A DNA stretch of 64,000 nt from Paenibacillus sp. 37 (GTDB taxonomy: Bacteria; Bacillota; Bacilli; Paenibacillales; Paenibacillaceae): assembly GCF_008386395.1 (NCBI RefSeq), contig NZ_CP043761.1, positions 1,240,001 through 1,304,000 of the forward strand. Reading direction: 5' to 3'. Every line of letters starts with the position of its first letter. The stretch's first letter is position 1. A model generated the notes under the pieces. That model worked only from the letters and a program-made list of their open reading frames with translations. It had not been told where the DNA came from and ran no database searches. The position numbers were made by a program, and so were the translations under genes. Shown here piece by piece: positions 8,544 through 17,215 of this stretch.

Positions 8544-10502
8544 TTGAATATACTATTACGAAAATTTGCAGTAACGGCATTGTCCGTGACGATGGTAACG
8601 TCATCTTTTGGCCTGATGGCATGTCCAAATGCGGCATTTGCCGCAGAGAGCACAGCGACAACCGCGAGTGCAAACGTAACGCAAGCGTATGAACCGTTGT
8701 TCCAGACGGACAACGTGATTGATGTGAATGTAACGATTGATGATGCAGACTGGAAGAGTATGCTCGAAAGTCCGCTGGATAAGGATTACAAGAATGTGAG
8801 TGTGGAAGTGGACGGCAACAAGCTGGACAACGTCGGTTTCTCCACTAAGGGGAACCTGACCCTGAAAGTCGTGGCCTCGATGGAGGATTCGGATCGATAC
8901 AGCTTCAGACTGAAGTTTGATAAATATGACAAAACACAAACCCTGCTCGGACTGGACAAAATGGTGCTGAATAACAACTATGCTGATCCATCGTACATGC
9001 GTGAAGTTCTTCACTATGAGGCGCTGCGCAGCATTGGCATGGATGTACCGATGACAAACTACGTCAATCTGTATGTTAATGGCGAACTGGTCGGTTTCTA
9101 TACCGGGGTTGAAGCCGTAGATGACAGTTACTTGGAGCGCAACTACGGTGAGGATTACGAAGAAGGCGTCCTCTACGATACGGATGAGAAGAGTTATCTT
9201 CAATATGAAGAGGGCAGTGACTACAGCACAATTACCAAAGATTTGGGTACGGATAAAGACAAAGCCAAACTCAAAACTTTTATCCAAACGCTGAACGAGA
9301 TGCCAGAAGGTGAAAAAGGCGATATTGAAAGTGTGCTGGACGTGGATTCGGCGCTTCAATATATTGCAGGCAACATGGTTTTTGGCAACTATGACAGCTA
9401 TAACGGCGACAAAGGGCACAACTACATGCTCTACAGTGATGCCGATGGCAAGTTCACCGTTGTTCCTTGGGACTTCAACATGTCTTTCAACGGGTACTCG
9501 GGTGGAGGCGGACGTGGCACAACGACCGGATCAACCACGACCAACACCAACGCGACAAACGTATCTGTGGACGAGCCGGTACTAGGCATTAACATGGAAA
9601 ATGTACCGATGATTAACAACCTGCTTGCTGTGCCGGAGTATAAGGAAAAATATTTGGGCTACGTCAATGAACTGACGGACTATATGGAAGGCATTCAGAA
9701 TCGTATTACTGACGTTGCCGATGAGATTCGTCCTTATGTGGAAGCAGATCCAACGAAATTTTATACGACAGAACAGTTTGAATCCAACATCGCTTATTCT
9801 GCAAATGCAGATGCGGCAGGTGGTATGGGCGGTACACCACCAGCAGGATTTGAAGGCATGACCCCACCTGAAGGTTTTGAAGGAATGACACCTCCAACTC
9901 AGCCGGGTGCTACAACTGGAAACGGTACAACAGATGCAACAACGGGTACAGGCAATACTCAGACACGCCCTGGTGGTAACTTTGGCGGCGGTGGGGGAGG
10001 AGGCATGGGGTCTATGGCAGCCGGATCACTGACGACATTTGCACTGAACCGTCTTGCGAATCTGCAAGAGCAACTTGGACGTGAAGTAACGCCTTTGCCT
10101 GAGACTTCGGAAGAGACAGGTTCGAATACCACATCCGGAACAGCCGACAAAACCATTACCGTAACACTCGATGGTAAATCGATCACATTCCCGGATCAGG
10201 ACCCACTGCAGCAAAGTGGCCGAGTGATGGTGCCAGTGAACGCAATCCTCGAAGCAATGGGTGCAGAAGTGACTTGGGACAAAACGGCGAAGACGGTAAC
10301 AGCGGTTCTGAATGACCAGACCCTTGTGCTCAAGATCGGAAGCAGCACCGCAACCGTAAATGGAGAGACACTCGAAATTGATGCACCAGCGATCATTCAA
10401 AACAGTCGCACACTCGTGCCTGTACGCTTCATCTCTGAAGGACTGGGACTTACCGTGAACTGGGATCAAACCGCTGCACAAGTAAGCCTTACATCCAAAT
10501 AA
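8544..10502 (+). CDS. Secreted CotH-family protein with copper-amine-oxidase stalk domain
   Basis: 652 aa from TTG 8544, which follows the ribosome site GAGGGAGGATT. The N-terminus is an export signal and contains both LMAC (Cys27, a possible lipobox) and a possible signal peptidase I site at AFA/AES. Residues ~45-420 resemble the CotH kinase-like fold: a GLDKMVLNNNYADPS segment with MREVLHYEALR, a VNLYVNGELVGFYTG strand, and VVPWDFNMSFNGY. A low-complexity Gly/Thr/Pro stretch follows (425-510). The C-terminus (~540-650) is a stalk domain seen in Paenibacillus secreted proteins, with VMVPVNAILEAMGAEV and TLVPVRFISEGLGL repeats. CotH proteins are spore-coat-related protein kinases; a secreted one fused to a stalk domain probably acts at the cell surface. 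The target is unknown. Confidence 0.8.
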   Translation: MNILLRKFAVTALSVTMVTSSFGLMACPNAAFAAESTATTASANVTQAYEPLFQTDNVIDVNVTIDDADWKSMLESPLDKDYKNVSVEVDGNKLDNVGFSTKGNLTLKVVASMEDSDRYSFRLKFDKYDKTQTLLGLDKMVLNNNYADPSYMREVLHYEALRSIGMDVPMTNYVNLYVNGELVGFYTGVEAVDDSYLERNYGEDYEEGVLYDTDEKSYLQYEEGSDYSTITKDLGTDKDKAKLKTFIQTLNEMPEGEKGDIESVLDVDSALQYIAGNMVFGNYDSYNGDKGHNYMLYSDADGKFTVVPWDFNMSFNGYSGGGGRGTTTGSTTTNTNATNVSVDEPVLGINMENVPMINNLLAVPEYKEKYLGYVNELTDYMEGIQNRITDVADEIRPYVEADPTKFYTTEQFESNIAYSANADAAGGMGGTPPAGFEGMTPPEGFEGMTPPTQPGATTGNGTTDATTGTGNTQTRPGGNFGGGGGGGMGSMAAGSLTTFALNRLANLQEQLGREVTPLPETSEETGSNTTSGTADKTITVTLDGKSITFPDQDPLQQSGRVMVPVNAILEAMGAEVTWDKTAKTVTAVLNDQTLVLKIGSSTATVNGETLEIDAPAIIQNSRTLVPVRFISEGLGLTVNWDQTAAQVSLTSK

Positions 10503-10544
10503 GAAATATCACCTGCAGATCAACGTTGTTGTATGGAGAATAAG

Positions 10545-10579
10545 AAAAGGGATTCGGTGGTCAGATCGAATCCCTTTTT
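10545..10579 (+). terminator. Rho-independent terminator
   Basis: AAAAGGGATTCG pairs with CGAATCCCTTTTT. It ends the CotH-like transcript. Confidence 0.85.
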
Positions 10580-10702
10580 GTTCTGCTTTTCAGGTTAGAC
10601 GGAGCGAACATCCAGCAAAATCCGGCCTCGTCCATGTCAGACTTCACTTCGTCCGTTTAAGATATAATATCTGTTACAATAGGGAAAAGGAGGGACTGCA
10701 AT

Positions 10703-11347
10703 ATGGCTCCTGATAAAACAAAACTTTTCCCCAATGAGAATATCCGCACCGTATGTTACATTCAAAACCTGCCACCACGTTCCAACGTGGACATTGGTGA
10801 TTATACGTATTATAGCGATAACACCAATCCGCCAGAGCAATTCTATGATCGGATACAACATCATTATGACTTTATTGGTGATCGCCTGGTTATTGGCAAG
10901 TTCTGTGCAATTGCGGAAGGTGTGACATTCATTATGAATGGCGCTAATCATCGGATGGAGGGCATGACGACGTATCCGTTCAACATTTTTGGTGGAGGAT
11001 GGGAGCGTGTGACACCTACACTGGAACAACTTCCATATAAGGGTGACACGGTACTGGGGAACGATGTATGGCTTGGACAAAATGTAACGATCATGCCTGG
11101 TATCACGATTGGAGACGGGGCAATCGTTGCCTCCAATTCAACCGTTGTTAAGGACATTGAACCCTATACGATTGTTGGTGGTAATCCAGCCAAGACTGTT
11201 AAAAAGCGTTTTGACGAAGCGACGATTGCACTGCTGCTGGAATTGAAGTGGTGGGATCAGGATGAGGAATGGCTGGATGCGCATTTGGAATGTCTTGTCT
11301 CTACATATGATCTCCAGATCTTGCGCGAACTTTTGAACAGCAAATAG
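10703..11347 (+). CDS. Vat-like hexapeptide-repeat xenobiotic O-acetyltransferase
   Basis: 214 aa, the usual length of streptogramin A (Vat) and type B chloramphenicol (CatB-like) acetyltransferases. Recognisable features are a GDYTYY motif near the N-terminus, HHYDFIGDRLVIGKFCAI, the IMNGANHRM segment carrying the catalytic histidine, hexapeptide turns (VLGNDVWLGQNVTIMPG, IGDGAIVASNS) forming a left-handed beta-helix, and the closing IVGGNPAK. The enzyme would transfer acetyl from acetyl-CoA to a hydroxyl of an antibiotic or similar compound and act as a trimer. The ATG follows AAAAGGAGGG by nine bases. It stands alone between two terminators with no mobile element next to it, so it is probably a native chromosomal gene. 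The actual substrate and any resistance are unproven. Confidence 0.85.
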   Translation: MAPDKTKLFPNENIRTVCYIQNLPPRSNVDIGDYTYYSDNTNPPEQFYDRIQHHYDFIGDRLVIGKFCAIAEGVTFIMNGANHRMEGMTTYPFNIFGGGWERVTPTLEQLPYKGDTVLGNDVWLGQNVTIMPGITIGDGAIVASNSTVVKDIEPYTIVGGNPAKTVKKRFDEATIALLLELKWWDQDEEWLDAHLECLVSTYDLQILRELLNSK

Positions 11348-11409
11348 GATGGTAGTGCATAAAAGATAAAAAAAGCTGGTTCCTGACAGAGCTGGCTTCC
11401 AGCCAAATC

Positions 11410-11450
11410 AGGCCCTGGACCGTTTTGAGCGGATCAGGGCCTCTTGTTGT
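11410..11450 (+). terminator. Hairpin after the acetyltransferase gene
   Basis: AGGCCCTGgaCCG pairs with CGGatCAGGGCCT over a seven-base loop, followed by a T-rich stretch. A smaller hairpin (GCTGGcttCCAGC) lies just before it. The T tract is weak. Confidence 0.6.
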
Positions 11451-11680
11451 CCAAGATGAAATGTTAATTTAGCGGGTGGGTGGTCGTAGGGTACAATCAG
11501 ACTTTGCTAGTGAGGGCTTTGAATGAGTATGAGCTTCTGCATGATCCGTGTTTGTCTGTTTGCCTGAATAAAAGTTAATGATATCATCAACGGTAGTAAA
11601 CACGACATTTAAATCCATATTATCATTGTGTGTTTGAATAAAAACCTCTTTTCAATGGGTTGTTACGTTTGTTACGTGGT

Positions 11681-11953
11681 TTAATTTAAAGCTTCTTTCA
11701 TGCTTAAACCTGCTGTGAATACAGGAACTTTACCTGCAGGTAGTTGAATTTCTTTGCCTGTTTTCCGGCTTTTTCCCGTTCTTGCCTCACGTTTCTGTAC
11801 TTCAAATTTCCCGAATCCAACCAGTTGAACTTCTTTGCCTTCTTTGAGAGCTTCGAGAATCGAATCCAATACAACGGTTACAGCTTTTTCAGCATTCTTC
11901 TTGGAGAAACCGCCAGCCTTGGCTACTTCTGTGATCAATTGTTCTTTATCCAT
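11681..11953 (-). CDS. hup: HU-family DNA-binding protein
   Basis: 90 aa, full family length. It begins MDKEQLITEVAKAGGFSKK and carries the arm signature GFGKFEVQKREARTGKSRK with the DNA-intercalating proline region near LPAG. HU dimers bend and compact DNA and assist replication, recombination and transcription. The start is preceded by CGAGGTATT. A perfect palindrome ACACATATGTGT (12000-12011) lies ~47 bases upstream and could be an operator. It is a neighbour of csp and the recombinase but separated from csp by a terminator. Paenibacillus genomes usually have more than one HU gene, so this may be an accessory copy. Confidence 0.93.
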   Translation of the reverse strand: MDKEQLITEVAKAGGFSKKNAEKAVTVVLDSILEALKEGKEVQLVGFGKFEVQKREARTGKSRKTGKEIQLPAGKVPVFTAGLSMKEALN

Positions 11954-12017
11954 GGGGAATACCTCGCTTTCATTCTTGTGATGTGGAAACTTTGCTGTGA
12001 CACATATGTGTAAATAA

Positions 12018-12045
12018 AAAGCTGCCTTATTAATAAGGCAGCTTT
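12018..12045 (-). terminator. Terminator of the cold-shock gene
   Basis: Perfect 13-bp stem (AAAGCTGCCTTAT with ATAAGGCAGCTTT, TA loop) followed on the minus strand by a T-rich tail. It separates csp from hup. Confidence 0.85.
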
Positions 12046-12052
12046 CATATAA

Positions 12053-12253
12053 TTAAAGTTTAGTAACGTTCTCAGCTTGTGGTCCACGGTTACCTTGAGT
12101 TACTTCAAATTGAACGCGTTGACCTTCGTCCAAAGATTTGTAACCTTCACCTTGAATTGCACTGAAATGAACGAATACGTCTGTTCCTTCTTCAGTTTCG
12201 ATAAAGCCGAATCCTTTATCCGCGTTGAACCATTTCACTGTACCTGTTTGCAT
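12053..12253 (-). CDS. csp: Cold-shock protein (CspA/CspB family)
   Basis: 66 aa single OB-fold domain with both nucleic-acid-binding motifs, KGFGFIE (RNP1) and VFVHFSAI (RNP2). It binds single-stranded RNA/DNA and acts as an RNA chaperone. The start follows TTTTTGGAGGAATCAC. The ~165-base gap to the divergent recombinase gene must hold the promoter and any 5' leader of both genes. Which csp paralogue it is cannot be told from the window. Confidence 0.95.
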   Translation of the reverse strand: MQTGTVKWFNADKGFGFIETEEGTDVFVHFSAIQGEGYKSLDEGQRVQFEVTQGNRGPQAENVTKL

Positions 12254-12346
12254 GTGATTCCTCCAAAAAATAAGTTTTTAGCCGATCATTATGACGAGTA
12301 TAATTTAAAATTGACACTCACCTGGTGCATTTAAACCACGAACTTG

Positions 12347-12393
12347 ATGTCCGCTAATGTATCGATTAATATGATAATACCATGTCCGCTAAT
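12347..12393. promoter_or_regulatory. Twin direct repeats upstream of the recombinase
   Basis: ATGTCCGCTAAT occurs at 12347-12358 and again at 12382-12393, 35 bases apart, followed by RTA in both. They sit just before the ribosome site of the recombinase gene (TTTGGAGG, 12405-12412). They may be binding sites for a regulator or for the recombinase itself. Confidence 0.5.
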
Positions 12394-12421
12394 ATAAGTC
12401 AAGATTTGGAGGTATTTTCTA

Positions 12422-13324
12422 ATGAATCAGTCATCAGGGGTTTCGGTGCAGCGGGAACCGACAGTAGAGGAATTTTTACATATGCTTGCTAAAGAGGGAG
12501 AATTGCATCCCAAAACCGTGAAGGAATATGCAAGTGATCTGAAACACTTTATCGAATGGTACAAGGAAAGCACCATGCTCAGCGAAGAGTTCTCACTGCG
12601 AATTGAAGATGTGGATACATCCACTTTAGTCAGTTATCGTGAAGATGCTCACAAAGTTATGTTATTGAAACCAGCCACCATTAACCGGAGGTTGATTACG
12701 CTGAAGCGTTTTTTCAAATGGGCTGTCTTGGAATCCAGGCTCAGTCATGACCCTTCCAAACCATTAAAATTCATTCCGGAAGACAAAGTAAGTCCACGTC
12801 GAATGACATTTGAAGAAGAGCAGGCATTCCTCGCGGCAGTGGAGTATGGTAATTCCCTTCGTGATCAGACCATCCTGACCCTTATGTTTCACACAGGCTT
12901 GCGAACGATGGAGGTATGCAACCTCAAGCCTCATGATATCGAACTTGGTAGACGAAGCGGTCACCTGACAGTGAGAGCCGATAAACGCAACGTGCAACGT
13001 AAGATCCCTTTGAATATACAATGTGTTGTCATGTTGAATGAGTACTTATCTGATCTTGATAACGATCCTGCTTACCTTTTTCCTTCCGAGAAGACAAATG
13101 ATCGTTTAACGGAGAGAGCACTGCGCCACCTGATTAAAAAAGTAATGATAACAGCAGGGCTGGAAGGACTGAGTTCACACGACCTGCGTCATCGTTTTGG
13201 CTACGCCATGGCCGAGCATACGCCTCTGCACCGTTTGGCCGAGATAATGGGACACACCAACCCAGATACAACAATGATTTATTTTAAAACATTAAGTACG
13301 AATCATCGTAAAGAACAAGAATAA
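12422..13324 (+). CDS. Tyrosine recombinase, XerC/XerD type
   Basis: 300 aa. The N-terminal ~100 residues match a SAM-like core-binding domain (EFLHMLAKEGELHPKTVKEY). The catalytic part has the Arg of HTGLRTMEVC (~161), a beta-hairpin Lys in RADKRN, HDLRHRF with His-x-x-Arg (~253), the second His in IMGHTN (~277) and the tyrosine nucleophile in MIYFKTL (~286), so it looks active. It cuts and rejoins DNA through a 3'-phosphotyrosine link. The length suits a Xer-type or small integrase, but no phage, transposon or cassette genes lie nearby. It is unlikely to be the housekeeping XerC/XerD on context. Divergent from csp. Confidence 0.87.
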   Translation: MNQSSGVSVQREPTVEEFLHMLAKEGELHPKTVKEYASDLKHFIEWYKESTMLSEEFSLRIEDVDTSTLVSYREDAHKVMLLKPATINRRLITLKRFFKWAVLESRLSHDPSKPLKFIPEDKVSPRRMTFEEEQAFLAAVEYGNSLRDQTILTLMFHTGLRTMEVCNLKPHDIELGRRSGHLTVRADKRNVQRKIPLNIQCVVMLNEYLSDLDNDPAYLFPSEKTNDRLTERALRHLIKKVMITAGLEGLSSHDLRHRFGYAMAEHTPLHRLAEIMGHTNPDTTMIYFKTLSTNHRKEQE

Positions 13325-13476
13325 AGTCTGAATTATAGTCAGAATCAAAACACCTCTTATTAGAAGTACTTCGAAATTTTCCGTGTTTGTATTACTTTAA
13401 CCTACCTTTAGCATTCATATACGATCCTTCACATTTCACTTAGGCACTGCCCGACAGGGTTGCCTTACCTCTAATA

Positions 13477-13492
13477 AAGAAAGCGATTACAT
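13477..13492. promoter_or_regulatory. cre (CcpA) box upstream of the sugar-sensing operon
   Basis: AAGAAAGCGATTACAT matches the 16-base consensus WTGNAARCGNWWNCAW at all defined positions except the second. A TATTAT (-10-like, 13511-13516) follows at a spacing that would place the box over the -35, as for catabolite repression. This is the notable content of the 334-base gap before the response regulator. Confidence 0.55.
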
Positions 13493-13658
13493 ATTCCTGA
13501 TAATATTGTATATTATGATGGCAACCTTGGAACTGATCAACATGAGCCCGTAGCATTTGGCATATTTGATGAGCAATAAGATATCCAATGATTCACAATG
13601 CTACATATATATTCGTTGATAGGGCATAAGGCCGTCATCAAAAGGGAGGAATCCAAAC

Positions 13659-15392
13659 GTGTACCGGGTACTGCTGGTGGATGATGAAGAAGATGTGCGT
13701 GAAGGACTTGTTGTAGAGGTCGATTGGGAAGCGCTCGATCTGCGGATTGTCGGTTTGGCTGAGAATGGGCGGGAAGCATTGGAGATGGCGGAGCGGGTAG
13801 AGCCGGACATTGTGGTGACCGATATCAGCATGCCATTCATGAATGGTTTGGAACTCGCACAAAGATTAAGGAAGCGTAATCCTCTCGTGAAGGTGGTCAT
13901 TTTGACTGGATATGATGAATTTGATTATGCGAGGCAAGCCATCTCGTTAAGTGTGGACGAATATCTACTGAAGCCGTTCTCGGCAGGACATCTCACAGAA
14001 CTGCTCACAAGACTGCGCGCCCAGATGGCGGCTGAAGTGGCTGAGCGTGAAGATGTACAACAGCTGCGTGAGCACTATCACACCAGCCTGCCGTTACTGC
14101 AGGCAGATCTGATGGCGACCTTGCTCCATCGGCAAAAATCCTCTACATATATTCATAGTAAAGCCAAACAATGCGGATTGGATCTGACAGGAGAACGTTA
14201 TGGGGTGTCCGTATTGACACTGCATATGGATGGAGATGTACAGAAAGAGAAACCTGAGGGAGTATTCAGCGAGCCCCCACAACGACATAACAAAACAACA
14301 TCCGAGGTAGCGGATCAGTCTGAGATATTCGTTTCCGGAGGTTCCTTGCGTCAATCTGAGGATGCTGAACTGAAACGCTTTGCTGCACTTAACATTGCGG
14401 CAGAGGTTTGGGCGGAGCATGGGGCTGGTCATGCCTTTATGCATCAGGAGACGATTGTCCTGCTCTATGTGGATCGTACGGGCGGTACAGATGGAGCGAA
14501 GCGGCAGCAGAAAGCATTGGAAAATGTGATGCGCAGCATCAACCACTATTTACGTATCCCGGCTACGGTGGGCTCTGGACAGATTGTGGATACACTCGCG
14601 GATGTGAATCATGCCTATGAAGATGCCCTGCTGGCGTTGGATTATCGGCTTGTGCCCGGGACGGATTCAATCATATATATCGCGGATGTAGAGCGGCAGA
14701 CGGCTGGCAAGCTGCGGTTCGACGAGTTGAAGCAGCAGACGCTGACACGTTGCCTGAAGGCGGGTACACAAGTGGAGCTGGAGGAAGCACTTGCGATCAT
14801 TTTCGGGGAAATTACAGTGGAACACGGACGAAGTGATATTCAGCTCTATTTAATTGAAGTATTAACAACAGTATGGAAGGCAGCACAGGCATCAGGGGAG
14901 GAGATGGAAGACATCTTTGGTGCAGGGTTCCAGTTGTATGCGGATTTGTTCCGACTGCCGGGTCTTACTGAGGCACAGAAGAAGGTACAGGAGGTCTGTC
15001 TACTCGTACAACATCGCATTGCCAGCGGACGGCAGCATGTATATAAGGATATTGTCGAGCAGGCGTTGGTCTTCACGAAAGAGCATTATGCCGACCCTGA
15101 CCTGTCCATTCAGAAGGTGTGCGGGCATTTGCATATCAGCTCCGGTTATTTTTGTGGCATTTTCAAAAAAGAAGTGCAACTTACCTTCCTGCAGTACCTG
15201 ATGCAGATCCGAATGGAGGCAGCGCGGGAACTGCTTCGCTCGACAGAGCTGAAGTCATTTGAGATTGCGGAGCAGGTTGGCTTTGCCGAACCCAATTACT
15301 TCAGTTTTTGTTTCAAAAAACATATTGGCGTCTCGCCCAAAGAATATCGTAAACAGGCTTCCCAGGCTGCAAGTGAGGGTTCACTCCGATGA
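13659..15392 (+). CDS. YesN-like response regulator with AraC-type DNA-binding domain
   Basis: 577 aa from GTG 13659, which follows AAAAGGGAGGAATCC. The N-terminal receiver has the acidic pair (VDDEED), phospho-acceptor Asp55 (VVTDISMP), a Thr switch residue (LTGYDEF) and Lys in LLKPF. The long middle (~130-460) has no catalytic motif and is usual for this family. The C-terminus (~475-575) is an AraC-type double helix-turn-helix (IQKVCGHLHISSGYFCGIFKKE, AARELLRSTELKSFEIAEQVGF). It overlaps the kinase start by four bases (ATGA), so the two are translationally coupled. It probably activates the sugar importer downstream in response to the sensor. The sugar is inferred from mglBAC. Confidence 0.92.
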   Translation: MYRVLLVDDEEDVREGLVVEVDWEALDLRIVGLAENGREALEMAERVEPDIVVTDISMPFMNGLELAQRLRKRNPLVKVVILTGYDEFDYARQAISLSVDEYLLKPFSAGHLTELLTRLRAQMAAEVAEREDVQQLREHYHTSLPLLQADLMATLLHRQKSSTYIHSKAKQCGLDLTGERYGVSVLTLHMDGDVQKEKPEGVFSEPPQRHNKTTSEVADQSEIFVSGGSLRQSEDAELKRFAALNIAAEVWAEHGAGHAFMHQETIVLLYVDRTGGTDGAKRQQKALENVMRSINHYLRIPATVGSGQIVDTLADVNHAYEDALLALDYRLVPGTDSIIYIADVERQTAGKLRFDELKQQTLTRCLKAGTQVELEEALAIIFGEITVEHGRSDIQLYLIEVLTTVWKAAQASGEEMEDIFGAGFQLYADLFRLPGLTEAQKKVQEVCLLVQHRIASGRQHVYKDIVEQALVFTKEHYADPDLSIQKVCGHLHISSGYFCGIFKKEVQLTFLQYLMQIRMEAARELLRSTELKSFEIAEQVGFAEPNYFSFCFKKHIGVSPKEYRKQASQAASEGSLR

Positions 15393-17215
15393 ACTTCTTG
15401 TCGAGGTGGGTGAAGTCCATAGGACTTCAATTACGCTCCAGGATGCGCTCGTCCAGGGTCAGCAGTATCCGGTTTATTATTACGTGGTCTTTCTCCGTCT
15501 TCATCGTTCTGGTGCTGACCATCATGGCGATGCTTCTGCATGACAAGTTCACGCAGGCTGCCGAGCGAAGTGCGGAACTGACGACGAGACAGATTGTGGA
15601 TCAGGTCAGTTATAACCTGGAGGATTACGTTCGCAGTATGTCTCATCTGTACCGTGCCATAGAGGAACATATGCTGCGTGACGGGACATGGGAAGGGGAA
15701 CTGGTGGACAAACAGCTCGACACACTGCTCAGCAGTCGTGAAGATATCATCTCGATTACTCTGCTCGATTCCACGGGAAAATTGCTCAAGAACCGACCTA
15801 CAGCCGAATTAAAACCGAGTGCCCATGTGACACAGCAAGGGTGGTTTCAGTCTGCGCTTCGTGTGCCGGATCACCTGAGTTTCTCGTTACCTCATATTCA
15901 GAATATGTACACAGGCCCATATAAATGGGTCGTTTCCATGAGCAAAGGCATAACGATACGGCAAAATGGTCAGGATCGGCAGGTTATCCTGCTGGTTGAT
16001 ATCAATTTCAAGCAGATGGACGAACTGAGCCGCCGGGTCAGTCTGGGGCAACGGGGATATGTCTATATCATCGATGAGAGCGCGGGTAATATTGTGTACC
16101 ATCCGCAGCAGCAATTGATGTATATGGGACTCAAAAGCGAAAATATCGAACAGGCTTTGGTGGCATCTGGCAGTTATGAAGATGAGGCAGATGGACAGAA
16201 AAGGCTGAATACCGTAAAGTCCGTTGCCAATATCGGGTGGAAAATCGTCGGTGTTGCTTATCTGGATGAGATTATGACGACTCGTCAGGAAGTGAACGGA
16301 TATCTCATTCGTGTATTGATCGTTGTACTGGTGCTGGTCATTCTCGTATCCCTGTTCCTATCCTCCAGTCTGACTCGTCCGATCCGGCGAATGGAACGTA
16401 AGATGAAGGCCGTGGAGCGCGGGGATTTCAACGTGGAGTTGCCTATTGAAGGGCCGCTGGAGGTGGAACGACTATCCCGTCGCTTCAACCTGATGGTCAA
16501 TAAAATTCGCACCTTGATGGATGAGATCATTCATGAACAGGAACAGAAGCGGCGTCTGGAGCTGGAAGCTTTGCAGGCCCAGATTAATCCACATTTTCTA
16601 TACAATACGCTGAATTCCGTGGTGCGCATGGTAGGCATGAGTCGCAATGAAGAAGTGATTACGATGATCACGTCTCTCTCTCGCCTGTTTCGCATCAGTC
16701 TTAGTCAAGGCAAAACGATTATCACGATCAGGGAAGAGCTGGAGCATGCGCAGCATTATTTGACGATTCAACAGATGAGGTTCAAGCGTAAATTTAACTT
16801 TACGATTAAAGCCGATGAGACGCTTCTGGATTGCCTGACATTGAAGCTGGTGCTTCAACCCCTGATTGAGAACGCCATTGTTCATGGCATCGAGTACCAC
16901 ATGGACGAAGGAAGTATTGAGGTCGATGTTTATTGTGCGGACAACAAGCTGGTGTTTCGCATTACAGATAATGGGGTCGGCATGACGGAAGAACAGATGT
17001 CGGGATTATTGAGTGGTCGTCCTGTGGTCAAAAGCGGTGCAGGCTCCGGCGTAGCGGTACGAAACGTCCATGACCGAATTCGTCTCTATTATGGGGAGGG
17101 TTACGGACTTGAATTTGCAAGTGAGTTGGAAGAAGGCACCACGGTCTGGATTCGGATTCCCATTCAATCGCAGCAGAAGGAGGGCGAGCCTGATGACAGA
17201 CAAACAGGTGAATAG
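15389..17215 (+). CDS. YesM-like sensor histidine kinase
   Basis: 608 aa. TM1 at ~28-52 (FIITWSFSVFIVLVLTIM), an extracellular sensor of ~250 residues, probably Cache-like (IDESAGNIVYHP), TM2 (VLIVVLVLVILVSLFL) with a HAMP linker, then a His_kinase domain with phospho-acceptor His in INPHFLYNTLNS and an ATPase domain (LIENAIVHG, ITDNGVGM, GAGSGVAVRNV). It would phosphorylate the upstream response regulator. The 3' end overlaps the following binding-protein gene, which suggests a three-part sensor in which the binding protein presents the sugar to the extracellular domain. Confidence 0.92.
   Translation: MNFLSRWVKSIGLQLRSRMRSSRVSSIRFIITWSFSVFIVLVLTIMAMLLHDKFTQAAERSAELTTRQIVDQVSYNLEDYVRSMSHLYRAIEEHMLRDGTWEGELVDKQLDTLLSSREDIISITLLDSTGKLLKNRPTAELKPSAHVTQQGWFQSALRVPDHLSFSLPHIQNMYTGPYKWVVSMSKGITIRQNGQDRQVILLVDINFKQMDELSRRVSLGQRGYVYIIDESAGNIVYHPQQQLMYMGLKSENIEQALVASGSYEDEADGQKRLNTVKSVANIGWKIVGVAYLDEIMTTRQEVNGYLIRVLIVVLVLVILVSLFLSSSLTRPIRRMERKMKAVERGDFNVELPIEGPLEVERLSRRFNLMVNKIRTLMDEIIHEQEQKRRLELEALQAQINPHFLYNTLNSVVRMVGMSRNEEVITMITSLSRLFRISLSQGKTIITIREELEHAQHYLTIQQMRFKRKFNFTIKADETLLDCLTLKLVLQPLIENAIVHGIEYHMDEGSIEVDVYCADNKLVFRITDNGVGMTEEQMSGLLSGRPVVKSGAGSGVAVRNVHDRIRLYYGEGYGLEFASELEEGTTVWIRIPIQSQQKEGEPDDRQTGE

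Noticed and set aside
8601..9419. 272-codon minus-strand frame opposite the CotH-like gene
   Set aside because: Complementary-strand shadow; the plus-strand protein has a clear fold and signal peptide.
12422..13324. Prophage or integrative element suggested by the recombinase
   Set aside because: No structural, lysis, excision or replication genes nearby and no att-like duplication or tRNA.
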